From contig CM032231.1 of assembly GCA_019009955.1 (NCBI GenBank), forward strand, positions 86,322,001 to 86,386,000: 64,000 nt of DNA, read 5' to 3'. The translations under genes and the position numbers were made by a program. Shown one piece after another: positions 45,550 through 57,723 of the stretch. Numbering within the stretch: the first letter of the stretch is position 1; each line of letters opens with the position of its first letter. The stretch comes from Riptortus pedestris. Taxonomy: Eukaryota; Arthropoda; Insecta; Hemiptera; Alydidae. The notes beneath the pieces are model-generated. The model searched no databases and had not been told where the DNA came from. It worked only from the letters and a program-made list of their open reading frames with translations.

Positions 45550-45985
45550 ACGCTTTAGTAACTAACTGGTTAAACTTTTCTATAGGAGGAGAGTTAGTCG
45601 GTAACCAGGAGCAACTCTATCGCAGGACACAGCCGCTGCACAATTTTACCATTCCAACACTTTCATAAGGCTGTAGAGAGCCAATGAAGGGGTGATGCAG
45701 ACCATCACCATGCTCGATTACTTTCTGTAACATCTCCTTGCCGGAATGTAGGCAGACTTTACTAGATAAGGAAAGAGGGAGGTGGCGGAAGCAGTGACCC
45801 AGAGAGGCTACCCCCTGACCCAATCCCTACCGATACAACATTCTCAACCTATATCATAGCATACAGCACCTTGGAGGACAACCTCTAGCAAGAGAAATAC
45901 ATTTTGTCGAATATGTTCCTTGACTCCAGATGTTCTGGATGGCTGAACCAGTCATCATAAAGGTACCTATCATTAATATATAAAA
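45550..45985. other. GC-richer block, minus-strand frame of 68 codons, unrecognised
   Basis: On minus, 45,617-45,823 reads MGQGVASLGHCFRHLPLSLS... to a stop, and the surrounding 400 bp are richer in G+C than the flanks. No domain recognised; possibly captured or pseudogene sequence. Confidence 0.25.
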
Positions 45986-45987
45986 TT

Positions 45988-46545
45988 CAGTCAAGCTGAG
46001 GCGAAGCGTAAGCTAAGCAGATTTGTTACGTTCTGGACGTGCTAATGATCTGCCATCGTGTGTTCTCCCTGTAACCAGAGGCAGTTGTAAAGAGGACTTA
46101 GAATGTAAGCTATACACAAGATATTTAGTACCTCAGCTGCTCAAAGTAATAATAGCTTTACTAGGTGTGAAATTGCTTAGTACTAGAGATAAAGAGAAAA
46201 ATGTATGTAAAAACAATTGTAGGTTACACCAAAATATTGCTTATAATTTTTTTAAATTATTTATTGACGCCCACTTTTGGAACTAAGGCTAATTGGGACG
46301 GGTTATCTACAGGTTACCACCCTTTTCTAGTCTGGATGGCACTCAGGATTTTATTTAATGAATACCGTCACTAAATAAATTCCTTTGTCCAGGCGGGGAT
46401 CGAACTCACCACTCTAGGTTTACCATGTGAGGTTAATGGCAACGCGAGAGATTTTGAATTTTTGATCCTTCTGGTTCGAATTCAGCCTCAACTAACTTGA
46501 TCTCTGTTTTTACAAGAAAAGCTCTAATATCACTTATGAAACCAT
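45988..46545 (+). mobile_element. Family H relic split by a SINE
   Basis: Left part GAGGCGAAGCGTAAGCTAAG with AGCAGATTTGTTACG. Right part (46,446-46,545) TTCAGCCTCAACTAACTTGA and TTTTTACAAGAAAAGC. The SINE at 46,255 lies between. The relic is followed within 10 bp by an intact family H copy. Confidence 0.5.
46255..46446 (-). repeat. tRNA-derived SINE
   Basis: Reverse copy: TTATTGACGCCCACTTTTGG, GGTTACCACCCTTTTCTAG, GGCGGGGATCGAACTCACC, GTTTACCATGTGAGGTTAATG. Nearly complete. Confidence 0.82.
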
Positions 46546-46550
46546 AAAAA

Positions 46551-46991
46551 AGTCCACCACGCAGGGGCTGCGTAAACTAAGCAGATTTCCCACGTGAAGT
46601 TATACGATAAAGAAATTTCTGAATAGAGAGTCGAACATTTACGGGTACGGCCCGAACTAGCTCTCGACGGAAAATCACGACTAGACCCGAAGTTAGCCAA
46701 TCTCATCTCAGAAGCTGAAAACAGAAAAATGCAAATATTTCGGTTAATATTCAAGATACATAATAAATGTATATAACATTATAGTAAATTTAATTTGCAA
46801 TAAGATTGGTTCTATATAATTTTTCGATCCGACTTATAGTAACGGAGATACTTCGAATTTTTTAAAACCCTCACCTCTAAATCCCACCATTTCAGCCATT
46901 AACGAACTTGATCTTTATTTTTACATAAAACGTTTACATATCGAGTTTGGTAACGATCAAACGTAAATTGCGATCGCTAGAGCGTTAACAG

Positions 46992-47053
<62 letters not shown>

Positions 47054-47173
47054 GAACGGGCCTCATTTTCGTCATCTCCTGGGTAGGATCGATGGACATT
47101 TGAAGAAATTTTTCGAAACTCGCGTCATGAGTACGACCTCAATAGCTGATTTCCCTTAAGGGAAATCTGCTAA
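46551..47173 (+). mobile_element. Family H, intact compact copy (~623 bp)
   Basis: AGTCCACCACGCAGGGGCTGC at left; CCCACGTGAAGTTATACG; CGGTTAATATTCAAGATAC; CGCTAGAGCGTTAACAG; (TA)n ~46,997-47,048; TCATCTCCTGGGTAGGATCG. The end is the perfect hairpin GATTTCCCTTAAGGGAAATC-TGCTAA. One of the best complete copies. Confidence 0.9.
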
Positions 47174-47174
47174 A

Positions 47175-48136
47175 AAATGCTTACTAAAGCATGCATTCTT
47201 AGATACGTAGTCCAAATGTTGGAAAAGTCTGGATAACTAAAATAAGGAATATCATTTTTAATTTTTTTTTATTTTATTGCAGCTACCTTTGAAGTTATAT
47301 ATATCACCATCGGGATTGTCAAATAATTATGGCTAAATAAGGGTGGAAAAAATACGTCCTTCGGTGGTACGGGATTTCTCATTTTAAGAAAGATTATTTC
47401 ATCAAATGCATTTCATCAATGAATTACAGCAAAGGGTTATGGAGAAAACGTTTACACTCGGGCTCATTAGCACCCCCCCCCCGTAGGGTAAGGCAGGAGT
47501 GGAGGACATTTTACAAAAGCAACTATGAACAATGAATACACGTGGGAAGGAATAACAGCCGAGATAAAGTGTACTCTCAACTCGGTAATTTAAGGCTGCT
47601 AGTTATAAAGGCACGTTAGAGCGTGACAGGACGGCGGCCACAATGACCAAACTATAATGCTCCTCTGGAGATAATGTAACTATCATAAAAATAAATATAG
47701 AGTGCGCGAGCACTCAACATGGATGGTACATTGCCATAATAATAATATATCTTCATCTAAAGTCATTGTTTAAACAATTTGATTTAGCACTTTCAATGAC
47801 TATTTAGAGCATTTAACATAAATTGAGCTCCAAGGCCTCCCACCACTCAACTCAACTTGACAAATAAACAATGTAGTCGTTTTATTAAAAATAATTTACT
47901 ATGGTAATATAATAATTAAAAAAAGAACTTATTTATATTCTAGTCGGTAGTTCACTCGGTAGCACCCCAAAAACCTATTTAAAATAATAAAAGAAAACCT
48001 TCCCTCTCTTATATTTTATCCAAATGAATTTAAAACTACTTTACCTAAAATTGACAAAAACAAAATATTTTTTGATGCAGTATATGTATGCCGTTATTTG
48101 AACAGCGTGACTTTAAAAATATTACACACACACAGA

Positions 48137-48200
<64 letters not shown>

Positions 48201-50285
48201 CATACATAGAAGGTGGATATAATGTTCAGAACTTCAGCCGTCCATCTATCCACCACCATCCACCAGGATATAAAAATTCAAATTTTGTTATTACTAAAGA
48301 AAATTACAGTACAAGTGCCACTGACAAGAATTCAGTTTATTTTTGGAAATTAACACATATTTACAATATGGTATATGACACATATGCCTAGAAATAAAGA
48401 AATTATTATTAGTATGAAGTAAAAATAAAAAAATAAAATAGTAAATAAAGCTGAAAGAAATTAAATGCGTTTGAAATAAAATGAAATGAGTTTATTTCCA
48501 TAAAATGTTGTCAAACATGTTTTTCTATAAACAATTTTCTAATATCATGTCAATTAAATTCTTAACAAATTATTGGAATCTGATGTATACTTATATAATA
48601 CATTCATTAAAACATTAGGTCGAATAGCATCAATTTAAATAACTATATGCAATAAACTAGTTTCACTAATAATCTTAATACAACTCTAAATATATACATT
48701 TTTTTTTCCAACTCTAAAACATACATTATTTTATTTGTTGGCATGCAAAGTCATTAAAGGATAACAAGCTTTATAAAGGATGAGAAACTTGACCCAACTT
48801 TTGGAGAGAATGAGTTAGATATTCTCAGTGGGAAACACCAATAAAAGAAAGGTGTTTAGTATATTTATCTAAAAGCGTAAGTAAACAAGCAGTGAAGTAA
48901 GTGCTTCAGGATTTAGAGAACGGGATTCAGGAAAGTACTAAACTCACAATTTTAGGGAATTTAGGGTTTGACGCTCCACACTCAAGGCTGGTGATTAGAG
49001 GTCTCGCAATGCCTTAGAACAGTTAAAAAGAAAATATATTTTAAAACTTAATTAATTAACCGAGAACATCTTCATTTTCAGAGGGATTTAAGGTTCATGG
49101 TTTTGTTTTACTCCTATTAGCTGCTTTTAAAGATATATATTGCACATATTACTTTGTAAATAATATATTATGTAGTAAATTATATTTGTTGAGGGCAGAG
49201 GCAGTTTTCCACCCTAAGATACAAATAAACTGTGGCATTTTCATAACATTATTAAAGGTGCTGATTTTACGGCGCTACGGGTATACACCAACCGCCAAAC
49301 TCCGACACAAAGATGACTAGTTATGATTCTAGAATTCTTTACTTCGGCAAACAAATATGATATTGACCTGAATTGACCGTGTAACAAATAAAATATATAA
49401 TAATAAATTATAAAATTATAAACTATTTGAGTCTAATGTTGGAGAATTTCTACCTTCTACAAATACAGTCCATATCTTTATAAGGACTGCAAATGTGCTC
49501 TTCTTATTTTTTTGCACAGAGCATAGATAACATAATAATAAAATAAACTTGATAGAAAAATCAATTAAACTAAATTTCACTTTTCTCTAACGTATATGAA
49601 TATTAATAGAGATAATTTTATTTTAATTTAGAATGGCGATATTTATTAAATAAAAAATGAAATAATTTATTTTATTCTTAGTAATCGCATTTTCGCGACT
49701 GGAACGATTCAGCGACTTATCAGTTAAATTTTTTATCATCAATTCTGCAAATATTTTCAGCATTGTCATACATTACAATTTTTTTGAAAATGTTGTTATG
49801 TTTCAAGTACTGAAATACTCGGTCTATATACTGGCTACGATCATGTTGTAATTCAATTAAAGTATATGGTAGGTCTATGTGAGTCCTTAGATAGTAGTCA
49901 GTATATGTTTTATACTAAGTCATCAGTTGGCAGTAGGGCTTGTCTTCTCCAGTAAGTAGGTAAGTGTGAGTCAGTCGTGAATGGCCAATTCTTAACCTCG
50001 TTGGAAAAAAAAACTTCTTCTCTTCTAAATAGCCTTTTTGAGGATTTAGAAGAGAAGATGTAGGCGTTCAAAAGAGTTTTTATTTCATGAAAATGAAATC
50101 AAAAACCTTCTGAACGCCAGTTAATTGAGCCAACACATACACATCCACATTTTGAATATCTGTTTTTCTTGAAATAGCTTCTTTCATAAACTGCCGAACA
50201 AAGAACAGTCGGTATTTATATATTTTATATACTCTCCAAAATAAAATATAAAAACATATGGAATCAAACAGGAATAAGAATCGGT
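47175..50285. other. Mostly unique AT-rich sequence
   Basis: No exon or transposon recognised apart from a (TA)n at ~48,142-48,196 flanked by CACACACA, and paired hairpins at 50,013-50,118. Confidence 0.45.
50013..50118. other. Two adjacent hairpins
   Basis: Hairpin 1 pairs 50,013-50,030 with 50,044-50,061 (16 of 18, loop 13). Hairpin 2 pairs GGCGTTCA... (50,063) with ...TGAACGCC (50,118): 26-nt arms with three or four mismatches and a four-base loop. Hairpin 2 has the size of a short precursor-miRNA stem but an unusually small loop. Confidence 0.5.
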
Positions 50286-50392
50286 GTTTATTTATTTACT
50301 TATTAACGTCCAATTTATGCTACTAGGCTAATTGGGACGGGTTATCTAGAGGTTACCAGGTAACCACCCTATTCTAGCCAGGGTGGGATAAA
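50286..50392 (-). repeat. tRNA-derived SINE tail with small internal duplication
   Basis: Reverse: TTATTAACGTCCAATTTATGC, then GGTTACCAGGTAACCACCC where other copies have a single GGTTACCACCC. The head is missing. Confidence 0.75.
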
Positions 50393-51452
50393 TCGGTATT
50401 TGAAATGTCTGTAAAAATATATTACAGTTCAATACGAGCAAATACAATAATAATTTAGCCCAACTGGTTTTTTTCAACAGCTCAATAATCACTGATAACC
50501 ACTAAATACGTTACGCTCGAGCCCCAGGAATCTCGGTTACACAAATTTATCCTCTCTGTAAATATAATTCATTACCATTCCAAGAGACTTGACTAGATAA
50601 TTGTGAATTTTTTTGAAGAAGTATCAGGAATATGAATATAATCAACGTGAGCTACATTATTCTCGTCAACCATTCATAGGAAAACCTTCTGAACCTGTAT
50701 TAGATTTCCATGGGAAAACCATTATTATTCCAACCGACAAAGACGGCTAACAAAGTTACTAGTTACTTCCGACTTGGCGTAACACATCATACATCCTTCT
50801 GCCGTTTTACAATAGAGTGCCTGAAGAAACATTTCGTCACATTTTTCTTTCACCGGAAGATAACATGGCACCATCTTTATATTGACACTAGATTTATATG
50901 AACCCAAGAGTTATACCAAATTCGTCAATAGGCATTCCACGTTTCATGCATAAAATCATAAATATGGCCAATTTGAATGAAATAAATGAATTATTTAGTA
51001 CTTTCGACTGTTTAATATTTATGTATCCACAGAAAACCATTATTATAGCAAGTAGATACCGGAGACAGCAATTCTAAGTATACATTTGTCTGCTTTTTCT
51101 ACTTATTTTCTCTACATGGTAACCCTATGTGGAGGGATTTTATTTTTTGCACATCCCATGCATATTTGGATGATATGTCAATTTTGTCAAAACTTGAAAC
51201 AATTTATATATAACAATATATATATACATATTAAAAGATATAAATAGAAACTTGAAAATCAAAGTTTACCACAAAAAAATCATTATTGGAATGAGTGATT
51301 TGTATTTTGTGTAATAAATACAATGTCGGGTGTTAGTCCAGGATAGTCTAACTGTTTATATCTGGGGTAAAACTAATGTCTAATGGCAATACTTTTATTA
51401 TTCAGGTTATAGGCCTTTTGCGCTATTGATGAATATGACGGGATGATTTTGT

Positions 51453-51627
51453 AGAAGAAGAAAGAAAATTTATTTGGACCAATACATAAGTATAATACAC
51501 GAAGTGTTATTATAAGATTTGTTACAAAATTAATAGATTTTGGTACAACCTCGGACGTAGTCGTTCTTCAGTCATTGCACCAGTTATAATGAGTGGCTCC
51601 ACTTGACATCGGAAGGCTACCATAAAT
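51453..51627 (-). mobile_element. Short retroelement 3' fragment with 13-bp target duplication
   Basis: GGGATGATTTTGT stands at 51,440-51,452 and 51,628-51,640. Read on minus, the 175-bp insert ends with GGTCCAAATAAATTTTC (a poly(A) signal) and a purine/TCT tail. It contains GACTGAAGAACGACTACGTC. This fits a 5'-truncated non-LTR insertion. Class unknown. Confidence 0.55.
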
Positions 51628-52930
51628 GGGATGATTTTGTGTATCTAATCTTTAAATTTCCACCGGAAACCATTTCTATTTCAACGAGTAACACGAGTAG
51701 TTGTTTCATAAAAGTGTTCCCTGTAATGAAGACTAGAATGGAGGAGCTCGCAGTTTTAAATGTTTAAAATAATGATACTTCCATTCTCATTATTTATTAT
51801 TATATTAGAGAAAACGTACTTGACTAAAGGGCTAAATATACCAGAACCTATAACTATAACCTAGCCATCTGAACTACTGACACAAATGATAAATAATTCA
51901 GATATTCATTCTATTCCCTTTTATAAATTTTGGGCACTCAGAAAACACCAAGAAAGACGGTTAGTTGTACCCAAGACACCACAGGGACCCAAAGTTCATG
52001 GTAAGAGGAAATTTCTGTAACAAAATGGGCTCCCTCAGAAGAAAGGAGGAATAATTATATTTACTAATCCATACAGGAATTAGCAGGTTATAAGGCACAG
52101 TAGAGCCGTAGGTAGCCAAGAAATATGTGTTCAAGTCCCGCCAAATTCAAAAAAGTATGTAAAATATACAAAATAGTCTTGATATGCTAATAACCCCCCA
52201 ACAAAGCAATAATGTTTTATAAGTTCTGGTCCATTGCCTATTGGTGATAACAGTAAAATAAATAACAATATTTCTTCTATGCATATTCTGTTCATTCAAA
52301 CCATAAAAATAAAAAATAACACGAGTGCCTAAAACATCTACAGGTATGAAAAATAAAATGAATACTCAGTGACAGGAAATAAAATTCTTTTAATGAACGA
52401 CTTAAAAAACCGTCTATGGAGCCAAATTATAAACAAATTAATTATATAGACAAACTTTTTAAGTGGCTGCTTTGAGTTTCATTCTGAAATGACTGAATTC
52501 TCGGGATCTATTAGCGGTGTATTCATTAAGAAAACTTTTGTGCTACAGAGGAAACTAAGTCTCAATTAACGACAACAGATCCAAGCACGTTAATGGCAAG
52601 TAATTAATTTAGCTGAATGAATATTCTTAATTGAGATTTCCTCCTCACTCCAAATTAAGACAAACAGATACTTTTGTAAGTACGGTGTCTTTAGAAATAC
52701 GTTCATTAACAATCGTTTCATAGCATTCAATTTTCTTATAATGAGTTTTCTGTATTATTTCTGTCGGGATAGGCCACCTACTGGTTGAACACGCTTGGCA
52801 AACGCTGGACTGTAATGGAGCCTCAAAAAAAATACGTACAAAAAACCTATTAGCTGAAAAAATATCACATACTAACATAAATAGAGTTCCCACGTGCTAG
52901 ACCACATAGAGTCCATCTTCTCCAGTTCTT

Positions 52931-53042
52931 ACCCTGTGTATACCTCTAAGACTTGGAAATTTTAATGAACCTTGAATGGTATTTAACAGCAGACTATAAT
53001 CAATTGAGGATTGTTCTGTTGAAAGATGTAGAGACATTTTTG
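52931..53042 (-). CDS. Weak candidate exon
   Basis: On minus, ATG at 53,042 opens MSLHLSTEQSSIDYSLLLNT then IQGSLKFPSLRGIH, ending near a possible donor (CAGG/GTAAGA). No homologous family recognised and no partner exon found. Listed only because start, composition and donor coincide. Confidence 0.15.
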
Positions 53043-53548
53043 TCGATAATGCCACCACAATACTGCAAAAATAGTGTAAACAGCGCCACCGCATGGACAG
53101 GCTTTGTTCCCCTCAAGGGTTAGATTAAGCAAACGATTCTTTTTCCCTTTTGGTCTATTTCTATTTCTCTTCATAAAGTTTCCTATTTCCCATTCTTACT
53201 AAAAACCTTTTAAGGATAACGGATGTTATCAAACACAACGAACTCTGATTGCCCCTTTACTCTGGCAACGAAAGCATATGAAGGTGCATTAACTGTAAAA
53301 ATAAAAACAAATTACTGAAGATAGAATACGTTACTTTTTCATGTATGAAAATATTGGATACAGATAAAAATCATGTGACCTTGTGTACCTTGTATACAGA
53401 TCCTTCGAGCAGTGGTCAGAAATTACACGCATGTTTGAGTGTGCTTTAATAAATGGTCTGTTGATATAGAAATAACTCCTCAATCTGAATTGAAAACTGA
53501 AAAAAAATGATTTGGAAAATCTAGACATGAGTGTTCTCTGTATAGCAG

Positions 53549-53578
53549 ACTTCTATTAAGGGAAATCTGTTAAAACGG
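53549..53578 (+). mobile_element. Family H 3'-end relic
   Basis: TTAAGGGAAATCTGTTAAAA, the 3' arm of the terminal hairpin with nothing else of the element. Confidence 0.4.
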
Positions 53579-53630
53579 CTCTATACTATATACCTAGATA
53601 ATCGACTTACATTACGAAATGCTAACTGTA

Positions 53631-54194
53631 TTGGGTTGTACGATAAGTTGGTAGCGTTTATCAATATTTCAATTTAATCCTTGCTGTGTTTATAAAATCA
53701 TGTTTACTTGGTCAATAATGTTTTCATATTCTAAAAAAGGATTAGTTAAGGTGCTTTTATCCATCAGTTTCAACCGAGATTCCTTATCTGAGGTTAGAAT
53801 ATCTCAGATCCCCCTTGCAAGGCATAGTTTTCCATCACGATAACGCCCTTCATCACGTGTCTTTGCAGACCAGGCAGAATTTATTGGAGTTTGGCTGGGA
53901 TGTAATCCCCCACCCATCCTATTCACCAGGCCTTACCCCGACAGATTTACACTAATTTCGGCTCTTCAAAACTCTCTTATCGGGAAACAATTCGCTCGAG
54001 GACTGCAAAACGCAAATAGAGATCATTGTGCAAAAATCAGAGAATTTCTGGGAGGACGGAATTAAAAAATTACCCGAAAGATGGCAACATGTAACAGATC
54101 AAAATGGGTTATATATAATTGATTAAAAATAGTTACAAAAATCTGATTGAAATGTCCATTAAAAAAACGCTACGTAATTTATTATACAACGTAT
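53631..54194 (+). mobile_element. mariner element, internally deleted (~564 bp)
   Basis: The ends are ~28-bp imperfect inverted repeats (GTTGTACGATAAGTTGGTAGCG at 5', complement of CGCTACGTAATTTATTATACAAC at 3') with TA on both sides. Inside, 53,806-54,123 encodes the mariner transposase C-terminus: VFHHDNALHHVSLQTRQNLL, FGWDVIPHPSYSPGL, TPTD, FWEDGIKKLPERWQ, ending at a TAA. HDNA and the YSPxLxPxD block are family hallmarks. At least one stop/frameshift lies after TPTD, and the N-terminal two thirds are deleted. Inactive. Confidence 0.85.
53806..54123 (+). pseudogene. mariner transposase C-terminal fragment
   Basis: This is the coding remnant inside the mariner element. The second and third catalytic Asp positions of the DD34D triad fall at HDNA and at TPTD (usually APSD). 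After TPTD the frame shifts before SLEDCKTQIE and the closing NFWEDGIKKLPERWQHVTDQ. DNA-binding domains and the first catalytic Asp are missing, so it cannot transpose. Confidence 0.85.
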
Positions 54195-54204
54195 TATTTT
54201 ACTA

Positions 54205-54365
54205 ACTACCTTTATGCATCTACAGCTTGCCATCTTTTCTAACTCACGAGGGACTGACTATAGATGCCATTCTGTTATGAGTTCATTACTAAGGTAATTT
54301 CTATTGTTGGGAATCGATTTCAACAAGTTCTGTTTACCCTAACTCCATGACGCGCTATGTTGAGC
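54205..54365 (-). repeat. tRNA-derived SINE, old copy adjoining mariner
   Basis: TTATGCATCTACAGCTTGCC, ACTGACTATAGATGCC, GTTCATTACTAAGGTAATTTC, GGGAATCGATTTCAAC, ATGTTGAGCCAC in reverse order; diverged. Confidence 0.45.
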
Positions 54366-54369
54366 CACT

Positions 54370-55970
54370 TCCCTTTGTGAACTGCAAACTGCAAATTGTT
54401 TAAAATACTAACCAAACATATGGTATGAACCTTATCATTTAATCACAAATAACGAAATAAATGCATTTTCCATATTATTCTTTATATACAAAACAACGAA
54501 CCTTACACGATGCGAAAAACGTGTGATTACATAAGAAATGTTATTGGTTTAACATTTGGACATTCTAACAACACACTGTCCACAGACCTTGGAGCACAAG
54601 GAGAAGACGAACATTCAAGAGATGCGGTAAGTAAAATGGTGTTAATCGTATTTTGGTTAAAATCGTGTAAATAATGAAAATTTGTTTAAACATTATACAA
54701 TGAAAAACGTCAGTGTCAAAAATCATACAACACAAAATTCCAGAGTGTAATGGAACTATTTCTTGACATACATACACATTGTCAGTTTGAGGACATACAA
54801 TAAAAATATTCTAGTTTTACCCTAAATGAAATTAGCATATTTGCAAAGCAGCAGGAGCAGGGTACTAATGTTCACTTTAGGATCGTCTGACAGTTTTTAT
54901 GTTAAGACAATCGGCCAGAAATCAGCACCATTTAAAAGTCTACAACATGCTTCATCTATAATGCTCTAAACTGCTCAAGCCATTGTAAATTAACTGTGCA
55001 ACTCTCATAGCCAGAAACCAAGCAAGATAAAATGCTCAAAGCAAAGCATGATAAAATGCTTGTATTAGCTACCTGAATGTTTAACCGAGAGTTTTTGTGT
55101 TATATCTGCCACCAAAGAGTGGCCTGTATCGAGAATTCTCTAAATTTCTCCATGGGTAATATTTCAAATTGCTCCATTTATCCATATATTCCTTCAAACT
55201 TGAGCACCTCAAGGAGGTAATCGCATGGAAGTTTTACCGGCGATGTTTGTGATAATACAGCAGTAACGACCGTAAATGGCCTGTATGTATAATGCCCCGA
55301 ATCGCTCTTGTCATTTCAAAGTTTTGTATCCAACTCTGCAAAGCTGAGGCCGCTAAAACCACGAACAGGATCAAAGCTTGATAATCTCGCCTGAAAGATT
55401 TTGTGTACATTTTATAATTTTGATCACAAATTACGTCTATCTAGAATTCTACAGATAGATTGCTATATCTGTAATTATTGAAATTACTTGTGGCATTTCG
55501 CAACTTTCATTGCTGGTGATCACCAGCCGAGGCCGACAAAATTACCCTCCCACCGCCTGTAAAGAACCAAATCTTTCTAAAGAGAATATTGGATGATGCG
55601 GTTTTGTCAATATTCTTGTTCGTGCCTCAATGAATCTATATATATTTCTGACGTCATATATAAGCAAACCTATAGCGAGATAAAAGTGGGATTTTATAAA
55701 CTTTTTAAAAGCCCTGAGCAGAGGCGGGGAGGGGGGAGCTTTTTAAGTTGTGGGGCTTGATGGATGCCTGAGCCCGGATCGACGTGGGAGGACTTGTAAT
55801 GTTCCATCAAAATTGAATAAAGCCTGCTTTGTCTCCATCCGAACCCCCCTTGAACTTGGCAACACTCTAACTTAATATTCTACCACTGGGATGTGATGTA
55901 TGCCTAACTGTTGTCTAAACATTCCCTATAAGCAGATAAGCTCGCATGCACGAACGGACATAACTTTTGT
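54370..55970. other. AT-rich sequence, nothing recognised
   Basis: No element or exon that I can support; G+C rises slightly around 55,500-55,860 without a long frame. Confidence 0.4.
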
Positions 55971-55974
55971 CATC

Positions 55975-56085
55975 TACTAGATTGGATGGATGGACATTTG
56001 AAGTTTTTTTTTTTTTTTTTTTTTAAAAAATCGTGTCATGACCGAAACTTAAATAGTTGATTCCCCCTAACAGAAGCAAATTAAA
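55975..56085 (+). mobile_element. Family H 3' relic
   Basis: TTTGTCATCTACTAGATTGG, GGATGGACATTTGAAG, a T run, TCGTGTCATGACCGAAAC, ATAGTTGATTCCCCC: the segment between (TA)n and the hairpin, diverged. Confidence 0.5.
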
Positions 56086-56788
56086 TGGCTATAGGATTAT
56101 GTAAAATATTTAAACACCTACTCCATAATTTAATAATTAGTTAATTTTCGAAAATTTAATAACTTCTAAATTTGACGGCCATTCATAAACTCATTTATTT
56201 ATTCATCATAGGCTTCTTAGAAAACTGTAAATAACAAAACATATTTGTGGAAAAACGCATCTGACGCCAGAAACACGTAAACATCAGATTGCAAACAAAT
56301 ACAGAGGATGAAAATAAAATTGGGTAAAAAAATATTACCAGACGATAATGAAAAAAACCAAACATAGAGGTAGTGATAAGACTTATCAATTACTTGTTGT
56401 CTTAAACTCCAATCTGTAGATTTTAAACCGAAGTTTATGTAATCTGGGTGAGAGTTTATTGGTCGTATATTGGTATTGCTTCCCATTTCCCAATGCATTA
56501 CTATTGAGTCAAGCACTATAACATTGAGCAAAAAATACATTTACTAGTCGGCATGAGCAAGAATAGTAACAAGGGCTTATTTATTCTGAATATTATATAT
56601 TTTTTTGGAGGGGGGGGGGTTAAATTATCAGCTCTTGACGAGGAGATAGCTGTAGGCGGGAAGAGTATTCACAGCCCAGTTATTTGAACTATTACTATTA
56701 AACAAGCCATTAAAAAGGTTATTTTCATGGAATCTGAAACAGGCGATATAGACGGAGTTCGTAAATTTTCTGTTGTCAGTTCATCAAT

Positions 56789-56962
56789 GTTGTATCTACA
56801 GGTTACCACCCTTTTCTAGCCAGGGTGGGAGTAAATATTTTATTTAATGAGTTCCTCAAAATAATTCCTATTTGCCCAGGCGGGAATCGAACTCGCCACT
56901 CTAAGTTTACCATTTGTGATTAAACCCAATGCTTTAACACACATGGCTAACCTGAGCCCCAC
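56789..56962 (-). repeat. tRNA-derived SINE with full tRNA-like head
   Basis: Reverse copy with body (CAGGTTACCACCCTTTTCTAG), B-box complement GGGAATCGAACTCGCC and A-box region CACACATGGCTAACCTGAGC. The 3' tail is truncated. Confidence 0.85.
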
Positions 56963-57340
56963 GATTACGGCTAGTAGTTCGGTTAAACGATTATTTAACT
57001 ATAAAATTCTTTCAAGTATTTGACTTGAATAAAAAAGTAGGAAAAATAGTGGGATTGAAAGTGGAGGTTTTTAGGTTGAGAGCTTGTTAGCTAAAAGAAA
57101 GTCTTCTGATAATGTAATTTAACCTGGTTTACTTCTAGAAGAATAATGAAAAAAACTGAATAAATTTAATCATAGTTTATTTTCCCTTCAAGGGGCCAGA
57201 TAGTAAAATTGATTAAACGTTAAACTTATTAAAAAATGGACGGTGCACTTTGGAAAATAGATAAAGCTCATAAAGAACTTTTTTCATGAACAAAAAAAAA
57301 AAAGAAAGGGCACTTAATCATAATAAACTTGTTGTGCAGG

Positions 57341-57661
57341 AAAATTTGTTTCAACAGAATTGTTTATTCCTCTACCACCCAGCCAGCAACTCTGGATACG
57401 GAGTAGTTGCTATGAATATAAGGAAAACACACATAGAAAATCTACCGGTTCATACAAATTATACAAGTACAAGCTGCCCTAAACACTAGATTACAAAGAG
57501 GATATAACAATAGGGAACGTTTCGTCAATTACTTTGAAATAGAAATTCATAAGAAAGGTGAGTGGCGATGGACATTAGAACCTTCTGTTTCATTACCCAA
57601 CATTTTCTATACCAAGGATGAGTCTAAAATGAGTTTCACCTATAATGTAGAGCGTAGGTAA
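57341..57661 (+). CDS. Possible coding segment of unknown protein
   Basis: After an acceptor-like TTGTTGTGCAG (57,329-57,339) comes a frame LFQQNCLFLYHPASNSGYGV. Then, in another frame, RERFVNYFEIEIHKKGEWRW and TLEPSVSLPNIFYTKDESKM run to a TAA at 57,659. Both runs look protein-like. The frame change could be a second intron, a frameshift or chance. A strong donor-like GTGAGT lies at 57,557. Not recognised. Confidence 0.25.
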
Positions 57662-57723
57662 ATATTAGTATAATAGGCTGCTACAACCATTTTCCGACAT
57701 TAATGGATGTTAATTATTTGCAG

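Noticed and set aside
57557..57562. GTGAGT as the donor feeding the arginine-rich exon
   Set aside because: The donor leaves phase 1 whereas the exon at 57,724 is open only in phase 0, so the join would hit a stop at once.
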